Part shown: positions 42,068 to 53,026 of the stretch, one piece after another
Position numbering within the stretch: position 1 is the first letter of the stretch
Layout: the number at the start of each line of letters is the position of its first letter
Origin: CAWIMX01 sp963792785
GTDB lineage: Bacteria > Acidobacteriota > Vicinamibacteria > Vicinamibacterales > CAVVIG01
Direction of reading: 5' to 3'
Length of the DNA: 64,000 nucleotides
Assembly: GCA_963792785.1 (NCBI GenBank)
Contig: CAWBXO010000004.1
Span: 744,001-808,000 of the forward strand
Notes under the pieces: model-generated
What the model was told of the DNA's origin: nothing
Databases searched by the model: none
Seen by the model: the letters and a program-made list of their open reading frames with translations, nothing else
Program-made: the position numbers and the translations under genes

Positions 42068-42469
42068 TTACCAGATGTTACAGAGCACTTCGCCGCCGAC
42101 GCCGGCCTTGACGGCCTCGCGGCCCGTCATCACACCGCGCGACGTCGTGAGGATGCTCGTGCCGAGGCCCGCGAGCACCTGCGGCACGTCCTTGTGGCCG
42201 AAGTAGACCCGACGGCCCGGCCGGCTGATGCGCTCGACGCCCGTGATGAGCTTCTCGCCACGCGGGCCGTACTTCAGGAACAGCCGGAGCGTCCGCGTCG
42301 GGGCCTCCCCGGCCGGGTCGAGCAGCTTGAAGCCCTGAATATAGCCTTCGTCCTGCAGAATGCGGGCGATATCGGCCTTCAGCCGCGACGACGGCATGTC
42401 GACGCGCGTGTGCTTGGCGGTGACCGCGTTGCGGATCCGCGTGAGCATGTCTGCGATGGGATCTGTCAT
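42068..42469 (-). CDS. rpsH: 30S ribosomal protein S8
   Basis: 133 aa. DPIADMLTRIRNAVTAKHTRVDMPSS and GISILTTSRG-type (here LGTSILTTSRGVMTGREA) segments mark S8, which binds the central domain of 16S rRNA and represses the spc operon in E. coli. The 43-nt gap from rpsN holds a direct repeat of TACCAGCTG but no other clear structure. Confidence 0.98.
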   Translation of the reverse strand: MTDPIADMLTRIRNAVTAKHTRVDMPSSRLKADIARILQDEGYIQGFKLLDPAGEAPTRTLRLFLKYGPRGEKLITGVERISRPGRRVYFGHKDVPQVLAGLGTSILTTSRGVMTGREAVKAGVGGEVLCNIW

Positions 42470-42512
42470 ATCTCTTGACCTTCGTCGAACGCTGTCGCTA
42501 CCAGCTGGGCGT

Positions 42513-42698
42513 CTACCAGCTGCTCTTCGTGACGCCGGTGATGTCGCCCTCGAGCGCCAGCTTCCGGAAACACAGACGGCAGAGCGCGAACTTCCGCATG
42601 TACGCGCGCGGACGGCCGCACAGGTGGCACCGGTTGCGGAGCCGGATCTTGAACTTCGGCTTCCGCTGTTCCTTGGCGATCTTTGCTGTCGTGGCCAT
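42513..42698 (-). CDS. rpsN: 30S ribosomal protein S14, zinc-binding type
   Basis: 61 aa. The short zinc form with CHLCG and CRLCF pairs (C24, C27, C40, C43), followed by [17 protein letters not shown]. It lies 12 nt after rplE in the normal spc order. The longer, zinc-free S14 seen in many proteobacteria is not present in this window. Confidence 0.97.
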   Translation of the reverse strand: MATTAKIAKEQRKPKFKIRLRNRCHLCGRPRAYMRKFALCRLCFRKLALEGDITGVTKSSW

Positions 42699-42710
42699 GG
42701 GTCCTCTTAC

Positions 42711-43253
42711 CTACTGCGCGCGGAACGGCATGCCCATGAACTGCAGCAGCTTCCGCGCCTCTTCGTCGGTCCTGGCCGACGTCACAACCGACACATTCAT
42801 GCCCCGCGCCTTGTCGACCTTCATGTAGTCGATCTCGGGAAACAGCAGCTGGTCGCGGAGGCCCAGCGTGTAGTTGCCGCGGCCGTCGAACCCCTTGGCC
42901 GAGACGCCCCGGAAGTCGCGGACGCGCGGCAACGCGATGTTCAACAGGCGGTCGAGGAACTCCCACATCCGCTCGCCCCGCAGCGTGACCATCGTGCCGA
43001 TCGGCTGGCCCTTGCGGACCTTGAACTGCGCGATCGACTTCTTGGCGCGGCGCGTGACGGGCTTCTGCCCGGTGACGCGGCTGATCTCGTCGGCGCCGAC
43101 CTCGATCAACTTGCTGTTCTGCGTCGCCTCGCCCAGGCCCATGTTCACGACGACCTTGCGAATGCGCGGCACGGCCATCACGTTCGTGTAGCCGAACTCT
43201 TTCTGCAGGGCCGGCACGACATCATTCTGGTAGCGGTCCTTCAGGCGGCTCAT
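42711..43253 (-). CDS. rplE: 50S ribosomal protein L5
   Basis: 180 aa from the ATG at 43253 (ATGA overlap with rplX). [35 protein letters not shown] and the end [19 protein letters not shown] are conserved. L5 binds 5S rRNA and contacts P-site tRNA. A longer frame upstream is a read-through of rplX and is rejected. Confidence 0.98.
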   Translation of the reverse strand: MSRLKDRYQNDVVPALQKEFGYTNVMAVPRIRKVVVNMGLGEATQNSKLIEVGADEISRVTGQKPVTRRAKKSIAQFKVRKGQPIGTMVTLRGERMWEFLDRLLNIALPRVRDFRGVSAKGFDGRGNYTLGLRDQLLFPEIDYMKVDKARGMNVSVVTSARTDEEARKLLQFMGMPFRAQ

Positions 43254-43582
43254 TTGTCCACCACTCCCTCGCACTTGCGGCAGATTCGCACCTTGCGGCC
43301 GTCGCCGAGGATCTTCCGGCCGACGCGCGTCTGGGTCCCGCATTCCGGGCAGACCAGCTGCACGTTGGACGCGGCCAGCGACGCCTCGCGCTCCACGATG
43401 CCGCCCTGGATGTTCTTCCCGGGGTTCGGCCGCGTGTGGCGCTTGATCATGTTCACGCCCTCGACGATCAGGCGGTTGCGCCCGGGGATCACCTTGAGCA
43501 CGCGGCCGCGCTTGCCGCGGTCCTTGCCCGCGATCACGAGCACGTTGTCGTTGCGACGAATGGGCGTCGCGAGACGGGACAT
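43250..43582 (-). CDS. rplX: 50S ribosomal protein L24
   Basis: 110 aa. A KOW domain ([43 protein letters not shown]) is followed by a CxxC pair (CPECG) and a second pair (CRKCEG), as in zinc-binding L24 versions. It is one of the first proteins in 50S assembly. Spacing to rplN is 3 nt. Confidence 0.98.
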   Translation of the reverse strand: MSRLATPIRRNDNVLVIAGKDRGKRGRVLKVIPGRNRLIVEGVNMIKRHTRPNPGKNIQGGIVEREASLAASNVQLVCPECGTQTRVGRKILGDGRKVRICRKCEGVVDK

Positions 43583-43585
43583 GGC

Positions 43586-43954
43586 TTACAGCACCTCCGG
43601 GGCGAGCGAGATGATCTTCATGAAGCGGCGCTCGCGCAGCTCGCGCGCAACCGGCCCGAAGACGCGCGTCCCGATCGGCTCGCCCTCGTCGTTCACCAGG
43701 ACGGCCGCGTTGCGGTCGAACCGGATGTAGCTGCCGTCGCGACGACGCTGCTCTTTCACCGTCCGCACGATCACGGCCTTCACCACCTGCCCCTTCTTCA
43801 CGTTCGACTCGGGGGTCGCTTCCTTCACCGACGCCGTGACGATGTCGCCGAGCCGCGCGTAGCGGCCGGTCGACCCGCCGATCGGATTGATGACCGCGAT
43901 CTTGCGCGCGCCGGAATTGTCGGCGACGTCGAGAATCGATCGCATCTGAATCAT
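43586..43954 (-). CDS. rplN: 50S ribosomal protein L14
   Basis: 122 aa, the standard length. [27 protein letters not shown] and the C-terminal [19 protein letters not shown] are the hallmark segments. It contacts 16S rRNA at the subunit interface and is the docking site of RsfS. Four nt after rpsQ. Confidence 0.98.
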   Translation of the reverse strand: MIQMRSILDVADNSGARKIAVINPIGGSTGRYARLGDIVTASVKEATPESNVKKGQVVKAVIVRTVKEQRRRDGSYIRFDRNAAVLVNDEGEPIGTRVFGPVARELRERRFMKIISLAPEVL

Positions 43955-43958
43955 GGTC

Positions 43959-44213
43959 TTAGACCTCCGCCGCCTGCCGCACGATGCGCTTGAGTGCCCA
44001 GCGCTTGCGGCGGCTCATCGGGCGGGTCTCGACGATCTCGACGATATCGCCCGGCTTCGCCTCGTTGTTCTCGTCGTGCGCGACGAAGGTGGACGTGCGG
44101 CGCTGCGTCTTGCCGTACAGCCCGTCGCGCACCTGCCATTCCACCGCAACCGTGATGCTCTTCTGCATCTTGTTGCTGACCACGACGCCGGTCTTTTCGG
44201 CCTTCTGCGACAT
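43959..44213 (-). CDS. rpsQ: 30S ribosomal protein S17
   Basis: 84 aa. The OB-fold core [42 protein letters not shown] and [21 protein letters not shown] are conserved. It lies 6 nt after rpmC. Confidence 0.98.
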   Translation of the reverse strand: MSQKAEKTGVVVSNKMQKSITVAVEWQVRDGLYGKTQRRTSTFVAHDENNEAKPGDIVEIVETRPMSRRKRWALKRIVRQAAEV

Positions 44214-44219
44214 ATATGC

Positions 44220-44408
44220 CTACTTCGCCTTCTGCCTGAGCACGGTCTTGACGCGCGCCAGGTCCCGGCGCACCGCGCGGATCTTCACGGGCACCTCGAG
44301 TGTGCCCATCGACTTCTGGATGCGCATCCGGAAGAGCACGTCGGCCAGCTCGTGCGCTTTCAGCTCGAGCTCGTCGGCGCCGAGCTCCCGCAGTTCCGCG
44401 GCCTTCAT
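44220..44408 (-). CDS. rpmC: 50S ribosomal protein L29
   Basis: 62 aa from the ATG at 44408, overlapping rplP by [35 protein letters not shown] plus [20 protein letters not shown] form the two-helix L29 fold at the peptide exit tunnel. The longer frame upstream is a shifted reading of rplP and is rejected. Confidence 0.97.
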   Translation of the reverse strand: MKAAELRELGADELELKAHELADVLFRMRIQKSMGTLEVPVKIRAVRRDLARVKTVLRQKAK

Positions 44409-44830
44409 AGCACTTTCTCCTCCGCGAACCGGCTCGCGAACTTGGTGAGGATCGGGATCTTCGCGGAGGCCAGCCGGCACGCTTCGCGCGCGTCCGCCTC
44501 GCTCACGCCCTCCATCTCGAACAGCACCTTGCCCGGCCGCACCACCGCGACCCACTCGTCGGGCGCGCCCTTGCCCTTGCCCATGCGGGTCTCCTGCGGC
44601 TTCTTCGTGATCGGCTTGTCCGGGAACACGCGCACCCAGATCTTGCCGCCGCGCTTCAGGCTCCGCGTCATCGCGACGCGCGCCGCCTCGATCTGCCGGG
44701 CCGTCAGCCAGCACGGCTCGAGCGCGCGCAAGCCGTAGTCGCCGAACGACACGCTCGATCCGCGCCAGGCCTTCCCGGCCATCCGCCCGCGCTGCTGCTT
44801 GCGGTACTTGACCTTCTTCGGCATCAACAT
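44405..44830 (-). CDS. rplP: 50S ribosomal protein L16
   Basis: 141 aa from the ATG at 44830 (a second in-frame ATG at 44824 is an alternative). [37 protein letters not shown] and the [26 protein letters not shown] segments are conserved. L16 lies at the peptidyl-transferase centre and A site. A GAGGG sits 8 nt upstream of the first ATG. Confidence 0.98.
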   Translation of the reverse strand: MLMPKKVKYRKQQRGRMAGKAWRGSSVSFGDYGLRALEPCWLTARQIEAARVAMTRSLKRGGKIWVRVFPDKPITKKPQETRMGKGKGAPDEWVAVVRPGKVLFEMEGVSEADAREACRLASAKIPILTKFASRFAEEKVL

Positions 44831-44834
44831 GCGA

Positions 44835-45524
44835 TTACCCTCGACCCGACGGCCGGCGCGGCGCGCGTTCCCGATATTCCTCTTCGCGGCCGCGCAGCGG
44901 CACGAGCCGCTCGCCCTTGTAGAGCCAGACCTTGATCCCAATCTGCCCGTAGGTCGTGTTGGCCTCCGCGAACCCGTAGTCGATGTCCGCGCGCAGCGTC
45001 TGCAGCGGCAGCTGGCCGTGCAGGTACCACTCCGACCGCGCGATCTCCGACCCGTTCAGCCGGCCCGACACGCGCACCTTGATGCCGCGCGCCCCGAACC
45101 GGAGCGCCGACTCGACCGCCTTGCGCATCGCGCGGCGGAACGCCACGCGCTTCTCGAGCTGCATCGCCACCGACTCGGAGATGAGCTGGGCGTCCAGCTC
45201 CGGCTTCTGGATCTCCTGGATGTTGATGAAGACGACGCGGCTCGTCTGCTTCTGGATTTCCTGCTTCAGCTTGTCGACCTCGGTGCCCTTGCGGCCGATG
45301 ATGATGCCGGGACGCGAGGTGTAGATGTCGATCTTCAGGTTGTTCGCCGCGCGCTCGGTCTCGATCTTCGACACGCCCGCGTGCGCGAACCGCTTCTTGA
45401 GCGAGTGGCGCAGCGCCAGATCCTCGTGCAGCAGCTTCGCGTAATCGCGGTCGGAATACCACCGCGACCGCCAGGTCTTGTTGAACCCGAGCCGGAACCC
45501 GAACGGGTGAACTTTCTGCCCCAC
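44835..45524 (-). CDS. rpsC: 30S ribosomal protein S3
   Basis: 229 aa from the GTG at 45524, preceded by AAGGAG with 5-nt spacing. [24 protein letters not shown], the KH domain [15 protein letters not shown] and the C-terminal [23 protein letters not shown] are conserved. S3 lines the mRNA entry channel. Overlap-free spacing of 2 nt to rplV and 4 nt to rplP. Confidence 0.98.
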   Translation of the reverse strand: MGQKVHPFGFRLGFNKTWRSRWYSDRDYAKLLHEDLALRHSLKKRFAHAGVSKIETERAANNLKIDIYTSRPGIIIGRKGTEVDKLKQEIQKQTSRVVFINIQEIQKPELDAQLISESVAMQLEKRVAFRRAMRKAVESALRFGARGIKVRVSGRLNGSEIARSEWYLHGQLPLQTLRADIDYGFAEANTTYGQIGIKVWLYKGERLVPLRGREEEYRERAPRRPSGRG

Positions 45525-45526
45525 GG

Positions 45527-45994
45527 CTACTCCTTCGCCTTCGTTTTCCTGGACGCCCGCGCGGCGGTCGGCTTCGTGCCGGCCGACCGGCCCTTCGCCT
45601 GCGCCCGTTTGCGCGGCGCGGCGGCGGGCTCCGCCACGGCCACGACCCGCTCGGGCCGCTCCGCGACGTGCACGGTGAGGTGCGCCGTGCGCTTCACCAC
45701 GCGGTACGCGCGCCCCATCGGCGCAGGTCGCACCCGCTTCATCGACGGCCCCTGGTCGGCGTAGCACGCCGACACGAACAGCCGGTCCACGTCGCCGCTG
45801 AAGCCGTCCTTCTGCTGCGCGTTGGCCACGGCCGACCGCAGCACCTTCTCGATGTCCATCGCGATGCCCTTGCGCGTGAAGCGCAGGGTCGACAGCGCCT
45901 TGTTCACATCCTTGCCGCGGATCAGGCCCAGCACGAGGCCGGCCTTCTGCGCGGATGTCCGCACGTAGCGCGCCGTGGCTCGGGCTTCAATCAT
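45527..45994 (-). CDS. rplV: 50S ribosomal protein L22, extended tail
   Basis: 155 aa from the ATG at 45994 (TGATG overlap with rpsS; a GTG at 45997 is the alternative). The core [31 protein letters not shown] and the tunnel loop region are normal. After about residue 112 comes a ~40-residue Ala/Lys/Arg-rich tail ([20 protein letters not shown]) not found in most L22. L22 lines the exit tunnel constriction. Confidence 0.97.
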   Translation of the reverse strand: MIEARATARYVRTSAQKAGLVLGLIRGKDVNKALSTLRFTRKGIAMDIEKVLRSAVANAQQKDGFSGDVDRLFVSACYADQGPSMKRVRPAPMGRAYRVVKRTAHLTVHVAERPERVVAVAEPAAAPRKRAQAKGRSAGTKPTAARASRKTKAKE

Positions 45995-46320
45995 CACGCG
46001 CCTCCCGCTTTCGGCGCCGAGGCGGGACCGCTCGGCGCGGCGGTCGCCGCCTTCTCGGCCACGCGCGTCGTGTGGCCCTTGAACAACCGCGTCGGCGCGA
46101 ACTCACCCAGCTTGTGGCCGACCATGTTCTCGGTCAGGTACACGGGCACGAACTTCTTGCCGTTGTGCACCGCGAGGGTGTGCCCCACCATCTCGGGGAT
46201 GATCGTCGAGCGGCGCGACCAGGTCTTGATGACCTTCTTCTCGCCGACGCGATTCATCACCTCGATCTTCTCGAGGAGGTGGGTGTCGATGAACGGACCC
46301 TTCTTGAGCGATCGACCCAT
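45994..46320 (-). CDS. rpsS: 30S ribosomal protein S19
   Basis: 108 aa from the ATG at 46320, overlapping the rplB stop by 1 nt. [43 protein letters not shown] and [16 protein letters not shown] are standard. The final ~18 residues are an Ala/Pro/Ser-rich extension beyond the usual 90-92 aa. Confidence 0.98.
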   Translation of the reverse strand: MGRSLKKGPFIDTHLLEKIEVMNRVGEKKVIKTWSRRSTIIPEMVGHTLAVHNGKKFVPVYLTENMVGHKLGEFAPTRLFKGHTTRVAEKAATAAPSGPASAPKAGGA

Positions 46321-47144
46321 TACTTCTGTCTCCGCTGCACGATGAACTTGTCGGTGGCCTTGTGGTTCCGCGTCTTGTAGCCCTTGGTCGGCATGCCCCA
46401 CGGCGACACCGGGTGCCGGCCGCCCGAGGTCTTGCCCTCGCCGCCGCCGAGCGGGTGGTCGACCGGGTTCATCGCCACGCCGCGCACGTGCGGACGCTGG
46501 CCCAGCCACCGGCTGCGTCCGGCCTTCCCCACCGACACGTTCTCGTGGTCCAGGTTGCCCACCTGCCCGATCGTCGCGTAGCACTCGACCAGGATCTTCC
46601 GGATCTCGCCGGACGGCATCTTCAGCGAGGCGTACTCGCCTTCCTTGGCGACCACCTGTACCGACGACCCGGCGCTGCGCGCGATCTGCCCGCCCTTGCC
46701 GGGCCTGAGCTCCACGTTGTGCACCAGCGTGCCGAGCGGGATGCTCTTGATCGCCATGGCGTTCCCCGGCAGGATGTCCACCGCGTCGCCCGCCACGATG
46801 CTGTCGCCCACTTTCAGCCCCGACGGCTGCAGGATGTACCGCTTCTCGCCGTCCGCGTAGGTCACCAGCGCGATCCGCGCGGACCGGTTCGGGTCGTACT
46901 CCACCGTCGTGACCGTCGCGGGAATCCCGCGCTTGTCGCGCTTGAAGTCGATGATGCGGTACGCCCGCTTGTGGCCGCCGCCGCGCCACCACGAGGTGAG
47001 CTCGCCGACGTTGTTGCGGCCGCCCGTGCTCCGCAGCGGCTCGACCAGCGGCTTGTGGGGCCGATCCGTCGTGATCTCGTCGAACGCCTGCACGGTCTGG
47101 AAGCGCCGGCCGGGCGACGTCGGGTTGTACTTGCGAATGGGCAT
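46320..47144 (-). CDS. rplB: 50S ribosomal protein L2
   Basis: 274 aa, standard length. The N-terminal [14 protein letters not shown] start, the SH3-like RNA-binding core and the peptidyl-transferase-proximal motif [21 protein letters not shown] in its C-terminal half are intact, including the conserved His after Asp. Two-nt gap to rplW. Confidence 0.98.
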   Translation of the reverse strand: MPIRKYNPTSPGRRFQTVQAFDEITTDRPHKPLVEPLRSTGGRNNVGELTSWWRGGGHKRAYRIIDFKRDKRGIPATVTTVEYDPNRSARIALVTYADGEKRYILQPSGLKVGDSIVAGDAVDILPGNAMAIKSIPLGTLVHNVELRPGKGGQIARSAGSSVQVVAKEGEYASLKMPSGEIRKILVECYATIGQVGNLDHENVSVGKAGRSRWLGQRPHVRGVAMNPVDHPLGGGEGKTSGGRHPVSPWGMPTKGYKTRNHKATDKFIVQRRQK

Positions 47145-47146
47145 GA

Positions 47147-47437
47147 TTACGCGCCCTCCAGGAACTCGGGAATCTTCGCGCCCTCGCGCAGCTTCACGTA
47201 CGCCTTCTTCCAGTCGGACCGCCGACCGGCGAACCGGCCCTGCCGCTTCACCTTGCCGTGCGTGATGCTCGTCCGGATCGCCGCGACCTTCGACCCGAGG
47301 AGCTGCTCGACGGCCTGCCGGATTTCCACCTTGTTCGCCCGGACCGCCACCTCGAACACGATCGTCCGGCCGTCCTCGCGCAGGATCGACGTCTTCTCGG
47401 TGATCAGCGGACGACGAATCACGTCGGTCAGCTTCAT
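47147..47437 (-). CDS. rplW: 50S ribosomal protein L23
   Basis: 96 aa from the ATG at 47437 (ATGA overlap with rplD). [15 protein letters not shown], the helix [22 protein letters not shown] and [23 protein letters not shown] are conserved. L23 sits beside the tunnel exit and docks trigger factor and SRP. Confidence 0.98.
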   Translation of the reverse strand: MKLTDVIRRPLITEKTSILREDGRTIVFEVAVRANKVEIRQAVEQLLGSKVAAIRTSITHGKVKRQGRFAGRRSDWKKAYVKLREGAKIPEFLEGA

Positions 47438-48057
47438 GACGCCAGCGCCTCCTGCAGCCGTTCCACCGCGCGCCGGGTCATCACCACGCGCACCGCGTCG
47501 GCCACCGTCCGCGCCGTCAGCCGGCTCGACGCGACCATGGCCACGCCGGGAATGTTCCGCAGCGACCGATCGAGGTTGTCGTCCACGGCGGTGTCCACGA
47601 GCACGGCCTTGCCCGTGACACCCAGCCGCGCCAGCAGCGCCGTCGCCGCCTTGGTCTTCACCTCGGCCGCCGACAGCTCCTCCACCACGATCACCGCGCC
47701 GGCCTGCAGTTTCTCGGCGAGCGCCGCGCGGAGCGCGCCGCGCTCCACCTTCTTCGGCAGCGCGAAGTCGTAGCTGCGCGGCGTCGGCCCGAACACGGTG
47801 CCGCCCTTGCGCCACAACGGGTTCCGGATCTCGCCCACCCGCGCGCGGCCCGTGCCCTTCTGCCGCCACGGCTTCTTGCCGCTGCCGCTCACGAGCGCGC
47901 GGTTCTTGGTCATGTGCGTGCCGCGGCGCTTCGCCGCGTTCTCGTGCACGACCGACGTCCAGATCAGGTCGGCGTTGACGCGCCCGCCGAACGTCTCGTC
48001 CGAAACGTCGAGGCTGCCGACCTTCTGGTTCTCGCTGTTGACGATATCGAGCTGCAT
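47434..48057 (-). CDS. rplD: 50S ribosomal protein L4
   Basis: 207 aa from the ATG at 48057. The tunnel-loop segment [31 protein letters not shown] is intact. The C-terminal globular part has [22 protein letters not shown]. In E. coli L4 represses the S10 operon. Two-nt gap to rplC and ATGA overlap with rplW. Confidence 0.98.
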   Translation of the reverse strand: MQLDIVNSENQKVGSLDVSDETFGGRVNADLIWTSVVHENAAKRRGTHMTKNRALVSGSGKKPWRQKGTGRARVGEIRNPLWRKGGTVFGPTPRSYDFALPKKVERGALRAALAEKLQAGAVIVVEELSAAEVKTKAATALLARLGVTGKAVLVDTAVDDNLDRSLRNIPGVAMVASSRLTARTVADAVRVVMTRRAVERLQEALAS

Positions 48058-48059
48058 GG

Positions 48060-48740
48060 CTACTTCTTGCCCTTCTTCGGCTTCTCGACCTGCGCCACCT
48101 TGAGCTTCTTGGCCGCGATGGCCTTGCGCACGACGACGTAGGCCGTCGGCGCGCCCGGAATCCCGCCCTCGACGAGCAGCAGGTGGTTCTCCGGGTCGAC
48201 CTTCAGCACCTTCATGTTGCGGATGGTCACGCGGTCCGCGCCCATCCGGCCCGCCCCGCGCATGCCCTTCACGACGCGCGAGGGAAACGACGAGGCGCCG
48301 ATCGAGCCGGGCGCGCGGTGAAACATCGACCCGTGGCTCGCCGCGCCGCCGGCGAAATGATGCCGCCGCACGACGCCCTGGAAGCCCTTGCCGCGGCTCG
48401 TCCCGATGATGTCCACGCGCTCGCCGTGCTGGAAGATCGACACGAGCACCGCATCGCCCGCCTTCGCGGCGTCGCCGCCGGGCGCCACGTGCACCTCGCG
48501 CCGCACCTTCGTCGGCGGCACGTTCGCCTTCTTGTAGTGGCCGGCGAGGGGCTTGCCGACCTTGGCCGGCCGGTCCTCGACCAGGCCGAGCTGCACGGCC
48601 TCGTAGCCGTCGGTCGCGACCGACTTCGCCTGCACGACCACGCACGGCCCGGCCTTGATGACCGTCGCCGGGTGCACGGTGCCGTCCTCGTCGAACAGCT
48701 GCGTCATGCCGACTTTCCTGCCGATGATGCCCGTGACCAT
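48060..48740 (-). CDS. rplC: 50S ribosomal protein L3
   Basis: 226 aa from the ATG at 48740. [30 protein letters not shown] and the [22 protein letters not shown] loop (with the glutamine that PrmB methylates in E. coli) are conserved, as is the MRGAGRMG loop near the peptidyl-transferase centre. Two nt after rpsJ. Confidence 0.98.
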   Translation of the reverse strand: MVTGIIGRKVGMTQLFDEDGTVHPATVIKAGPCVVVQAKSVATDGYEAVQLGLVEDRPAKVGKPLAGHYKKANVPPTKVRREVHVAPGGDAAKAGDAVLVSIFQHGERVDIIGTSRGKGFQGVVRRHHFAGGAASHGSMFHRAPGSIGASSFPSRVVKGMRGAGRMGADRVTIRNMKVLKVDPENHLLLVEGGIPGAPTAYVVVRKAIAAKKLKVAQVEKPKKGKK

Positions 48741-48742
48741 GA

Positions 48743-49081
48743 CTACTTGTGCTCCTTGCCGAACGCCTTGATCTCGACGTCGACACCCGCCGGCAGATCC
48801 AGCTTCATCAGCGCGTCCACCGTCTGCGGCGTCGGCTCGAAGATGTCGATGAGCCGCTTGTGCGTGCGGATCTCGAACTGCTCCCGCGACTTCTTGTCGA
48901 CGTGCGGCGAACGCAGCACGGTCCACTTGTTCTTCGAGGTCGGCAGCGGAATCGGGCCCGCCAGCCGCGCGCCGGTCCGCTTGGCCGTCTCCACGATCTC
49001 CGACGTGGACTGGTCGAGCACCCGGTTGTCGTACGCCTTGAGGCGAATCCGAATCTTGTCGCTGAAGGATGCCGTTGCCAT
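48743..49081 (-). CDS. rpsJ: 30S ribosomal protein S10
   Basis: 112 aa from the ATG at 49081, slightly long at the N-terminus. [30 protein letters not shown] and [23 protein letters not shown] are standard S10; it also acts as NusE in antitermination. It follows fusA by only 10 nt with no room for tuf. Confidence 0.98.
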   Translation of the reverse strand: MATASFSDKIRIRLKAYDNRVLDQSTSEIVETAKRTGARLAGPIPLPTSKNKWTVLRSPHVDKKSREQFEIRTHKRLIDIFEPTPQTVDALMKLDLPAGVDVEIKAFGKEHK

Positions 49082-49091
49082 ATCTCTTGTC

Positions 49092-51200
<2,109 letters not shown>

Positions 51201-51203
51201 GAC

Positions 51204-51231
51204 TGATCCCTAATCCCTAGTCCCTGATCCC
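51204..51231. repeat. Perfect heptamer repeat between rpsG and fusA
   Basis: Four abutting units of the form TRRTCCC (tgatccc, taatccc, tagtccc, tgatccc). On the coding strand this is GGGAYYA repeated, so each unit offers a GGGA Shine-Dalgarno-like word before the fusA GTG. It resembles the short tandemly repeated heptamers (STRR) of heterocystous cyanobacteria. Confidence 0.9.
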
Positions 51232-51234
51232 GAG

Positions 51235-51708
51235 TTACCAGCGGTAATGCGCGAACGCCTTGTTCGCTTCGGCCATGCGGTGCGTGTCTTCGCGCTTCTT
51301 CACCGCGCCGCCGCGCAGGTTCGAGGCGTCCATGAACTCGTTGGCGAGCTTCTCTTCCATCGTCTTGCCGTCGCCGCGCGAGCGCGCGAAGCTCACCAGC
51401 CAGCGGATGCTCAGCGAGAGGCGGCGGCTCGGGTTCACCTCGACGGGCACCTGGTAGTTCGACCCGCCGACGCGCCGCGACTTCACCTCGAGGCTCGGCT
51501 TGACGTTGTCGACCGCCTTCTTGAACACCTTGAGCGGGTCGTCGCCGGTCTTGTCCTTGATGATGTCGAAGCTCTTATAGAAGATGTGCTCCGCCGTGCT
51601 TCGCTTGCCGCCGCGCATGATGGTGCTGATGAACTTGGTGACGAGCGCGCTCTGGTAGAGCGGGTCCGCCGGGGTAACGCGCTTCGAAATGACTCGTCTG
51701 CGTGGCAT
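51235..51708 (-). CDS. rpsG: 30S ribosomal protein S7
   Basis: 157 aa. [48 protein letters not shown] and the beta-hairpin [16 protein letters not shown] that contacts the E site are normal. S7 represses the str operon in E. coli. Spacing to rpsL is 2 nt. Confidence 0.98.
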   Translation of the reverse strand: MPRRRVISKRVTPADPLYQSALVTKFISTIMRGGKRSTAEHIFYKSFDIIKDKTGDDPLKVFKKAVDNVKPSLEVKSRRVGGSNYQVPVEVNPSRRLSLSIRWLVSFARSRGDGKTMEEKLANEFMDASNLRGGAVKKREDTHRMAEANKAFAHYRW

Positions 51709-51710
51709 GG

Positions 51711-52088
51711 CTAAGCCTTCTTCGGACGCTTCGCGCCGTATTTCGACCGGCCCTGCATGCGCCCCTGAACGCCGACCGCGTCCAGCGTGCCGCGCACGAC
51801 GTGGTAGCGCACGCCCGGCAGATCCTTCACGCGGCCGCCCCGGATGAGCACCAGCGAGTGCTCCTGCAGGTTATGGCCGACGCCGGGAATGTAGGTGGTG
51901 ACCTCGATGCCGTTCGTCAGACGCACGCGCGCGACCTTGCGCAACGCCGAGTTCGGCTTCTTCGGCGTCTGGGTAAAGACGCGCACGCACACGCCACGCT
52001 TCTGCGGGCTGTTCTGGAGCGCCGGGCTTTTGGTCTTGCTGACGATCTTCTTCCGCCCCGCGCGAACGAGCTGGCTGATAGTCGGCAT
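51711..52088 (-). CDS. rpsL: 30S ribosomal protein S12
   Basis: 125 aa from the ATG at 52088; the longer frame upstream is the leader. The decoding-centre motif [22 protein letters not shown] keeps its lysines (K43/K44 here) and the second loop [17 protein letters not shown] keeps Lys, so the allele looks streptomycin-sensitive. It is the first gene of the str-S10-spc-alpha transcription unit. Confidence 0.98.
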   Translation of the reverse strand: MPTISQLVRAGRKKIVSKTKSPALQNSPQKRGVCVRVFTQTPKKPNSALRKVARVRLTNGIEVTTYIPGVGHNLQEHSLVLIRGGRVKDLPGVRYHVVRGTLDAVGVQGRMQGRSKYGAKRPKKA

Positions 52089-52466
52089 GAGCTTCCGTTC
52101 AACATCGGCGTCCGTCACAAATACCCACACGCTCGGCCGCGGACGCCCGCGCGGGCCGATGTGGTTGCTTCAGGCCTTGAAGCCGCGAGGCTTGGCACCT
52201 GAAAACGCGTTACCCTATGGTTCGAATGTGTCGCGACGGACGGTCTTGGGAGACTCTTCCTGCGAGGTTGACGACTAGATAGGGTGTCCTAGCGTCAACA
52301 GAACCTGACGAATATAGCATGCCGTCACGGACACCCGCAACTGCCGCGCAAACGGGCGAGGCTCCAACGGGCGCCGCCAGCCCTCACCCGGCCACCCCCC
52401 TCCACGATTTCAGATATATTGATGTTCCGGTGGCCCGCCGCCGCTGCGATCTATAGAGGTGTCAGC
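52089..52466. other. Intergenic leader and promoter region, rpsL / cytochrome c
   Basis: A 378-nt gap without a gene. It contains a likely promoter for the ribosomal superoperon on the minus strand (separate entry), a leader of about 215 nt and a small hairpin AAGCC-GCGA-GGCTT (52180-52193) next to CTTCAGGCCTTGAAG (52169-52183), which would fold in the rpsL leader. The rest, including a Pro-rich-looking GC tract near 52370-52400, shows no recognised element. Confidence 0.6.
52311..52340 (-). promoter_or_regulatory. Candidate sigma70 promoter of the ribosomal superoperon
   Basis: The minus strand has -35 TTGCGG (52340-52335), an 18-nt spacer and a good -10 TATATT (52316-52311). The start would be near 52304, about 216 nt before the rpsL ATG. 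Confidence 0.5.
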
Positions 52467-53014
52467 ATGATGCCGAGGATCCTCGTTTCGTCCTCCCCGC
52501 CATCGGGGCCCTGGCGCTCGCCGCCGGCCTCTCGCCCCTCCCGGTCCATGCCCAGGCGCCGCTGATCGGACCCGCCCGTGTTGGCCCGTTCGTGGGGACC
52601 GCCAGCGGGGCGGGAAGCACCTTGTTCGCCCGGCCGATCCAGCCGCTGACGGCCGCCCAGGCCCCGCAGGCCCCGGCCGCCCCGACCAACCTGCAGGTCC
52701 TCCCGAAGGACATCGCCCGCGCCGACCTGCTCGCCACGATGCGCAGTTTTACGCAGGCCCTCGGCGTCGACTGCACCTACTGCCACGTCCGGGAGGGCCG
52801 CGGCGGCCGGAACGACATGGCCTCCGATGAAAAAGCCACGAAACTGACTGCCCGCGTGATGATGCGGATGGTCGACCACGTCAACGAGACCCTGGCCTCG
52901 GACCTCGGCAAGCCCGCCGCCGACGTCGTGAAGGTCGAGTGCGCCACGTGCCATCGCGGGCAGGCGATTCCCAAGGTGGAGCCGCCTGCGGCCCCGCCCG
53001 CGGCCGCACGGTAG
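52467..53014 (+). CDS. Diheme reaction-centre-type cytochrome c, frameshifted start
   Basis: The ATG at 52467 follows GAGG at good spacing. The signal peptide VLPAIGALALAAGLSPLPVHAQ lies in another frame, so one base appears missing near 52490. The mature part carries two c-type heme sites: CTYCH (GVDCTYCHVREG) and CATCH (VECATCHRGQAIP), with the DMASDEKATKLTARVMMRMVDHVN helix between. This layout matches the short CytoC_RC-like (PF02276-type) proteins common in Acidobacteria. It is a periplasmic electron carrier of unknown partner. It is followed after 12 nt by a two-component system. Confidence 0.8.
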
Positions 53015-53026
53015 GGCCGAGACGCC

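Noticed and set aside
52089..52466. tRNA gene or small ORF in the long rpsL upstream gap
   Set aside because: No cloverleaf with a T-loop TTC motif and no start with a Shine-Dalgarno and coding-like composition could be found.
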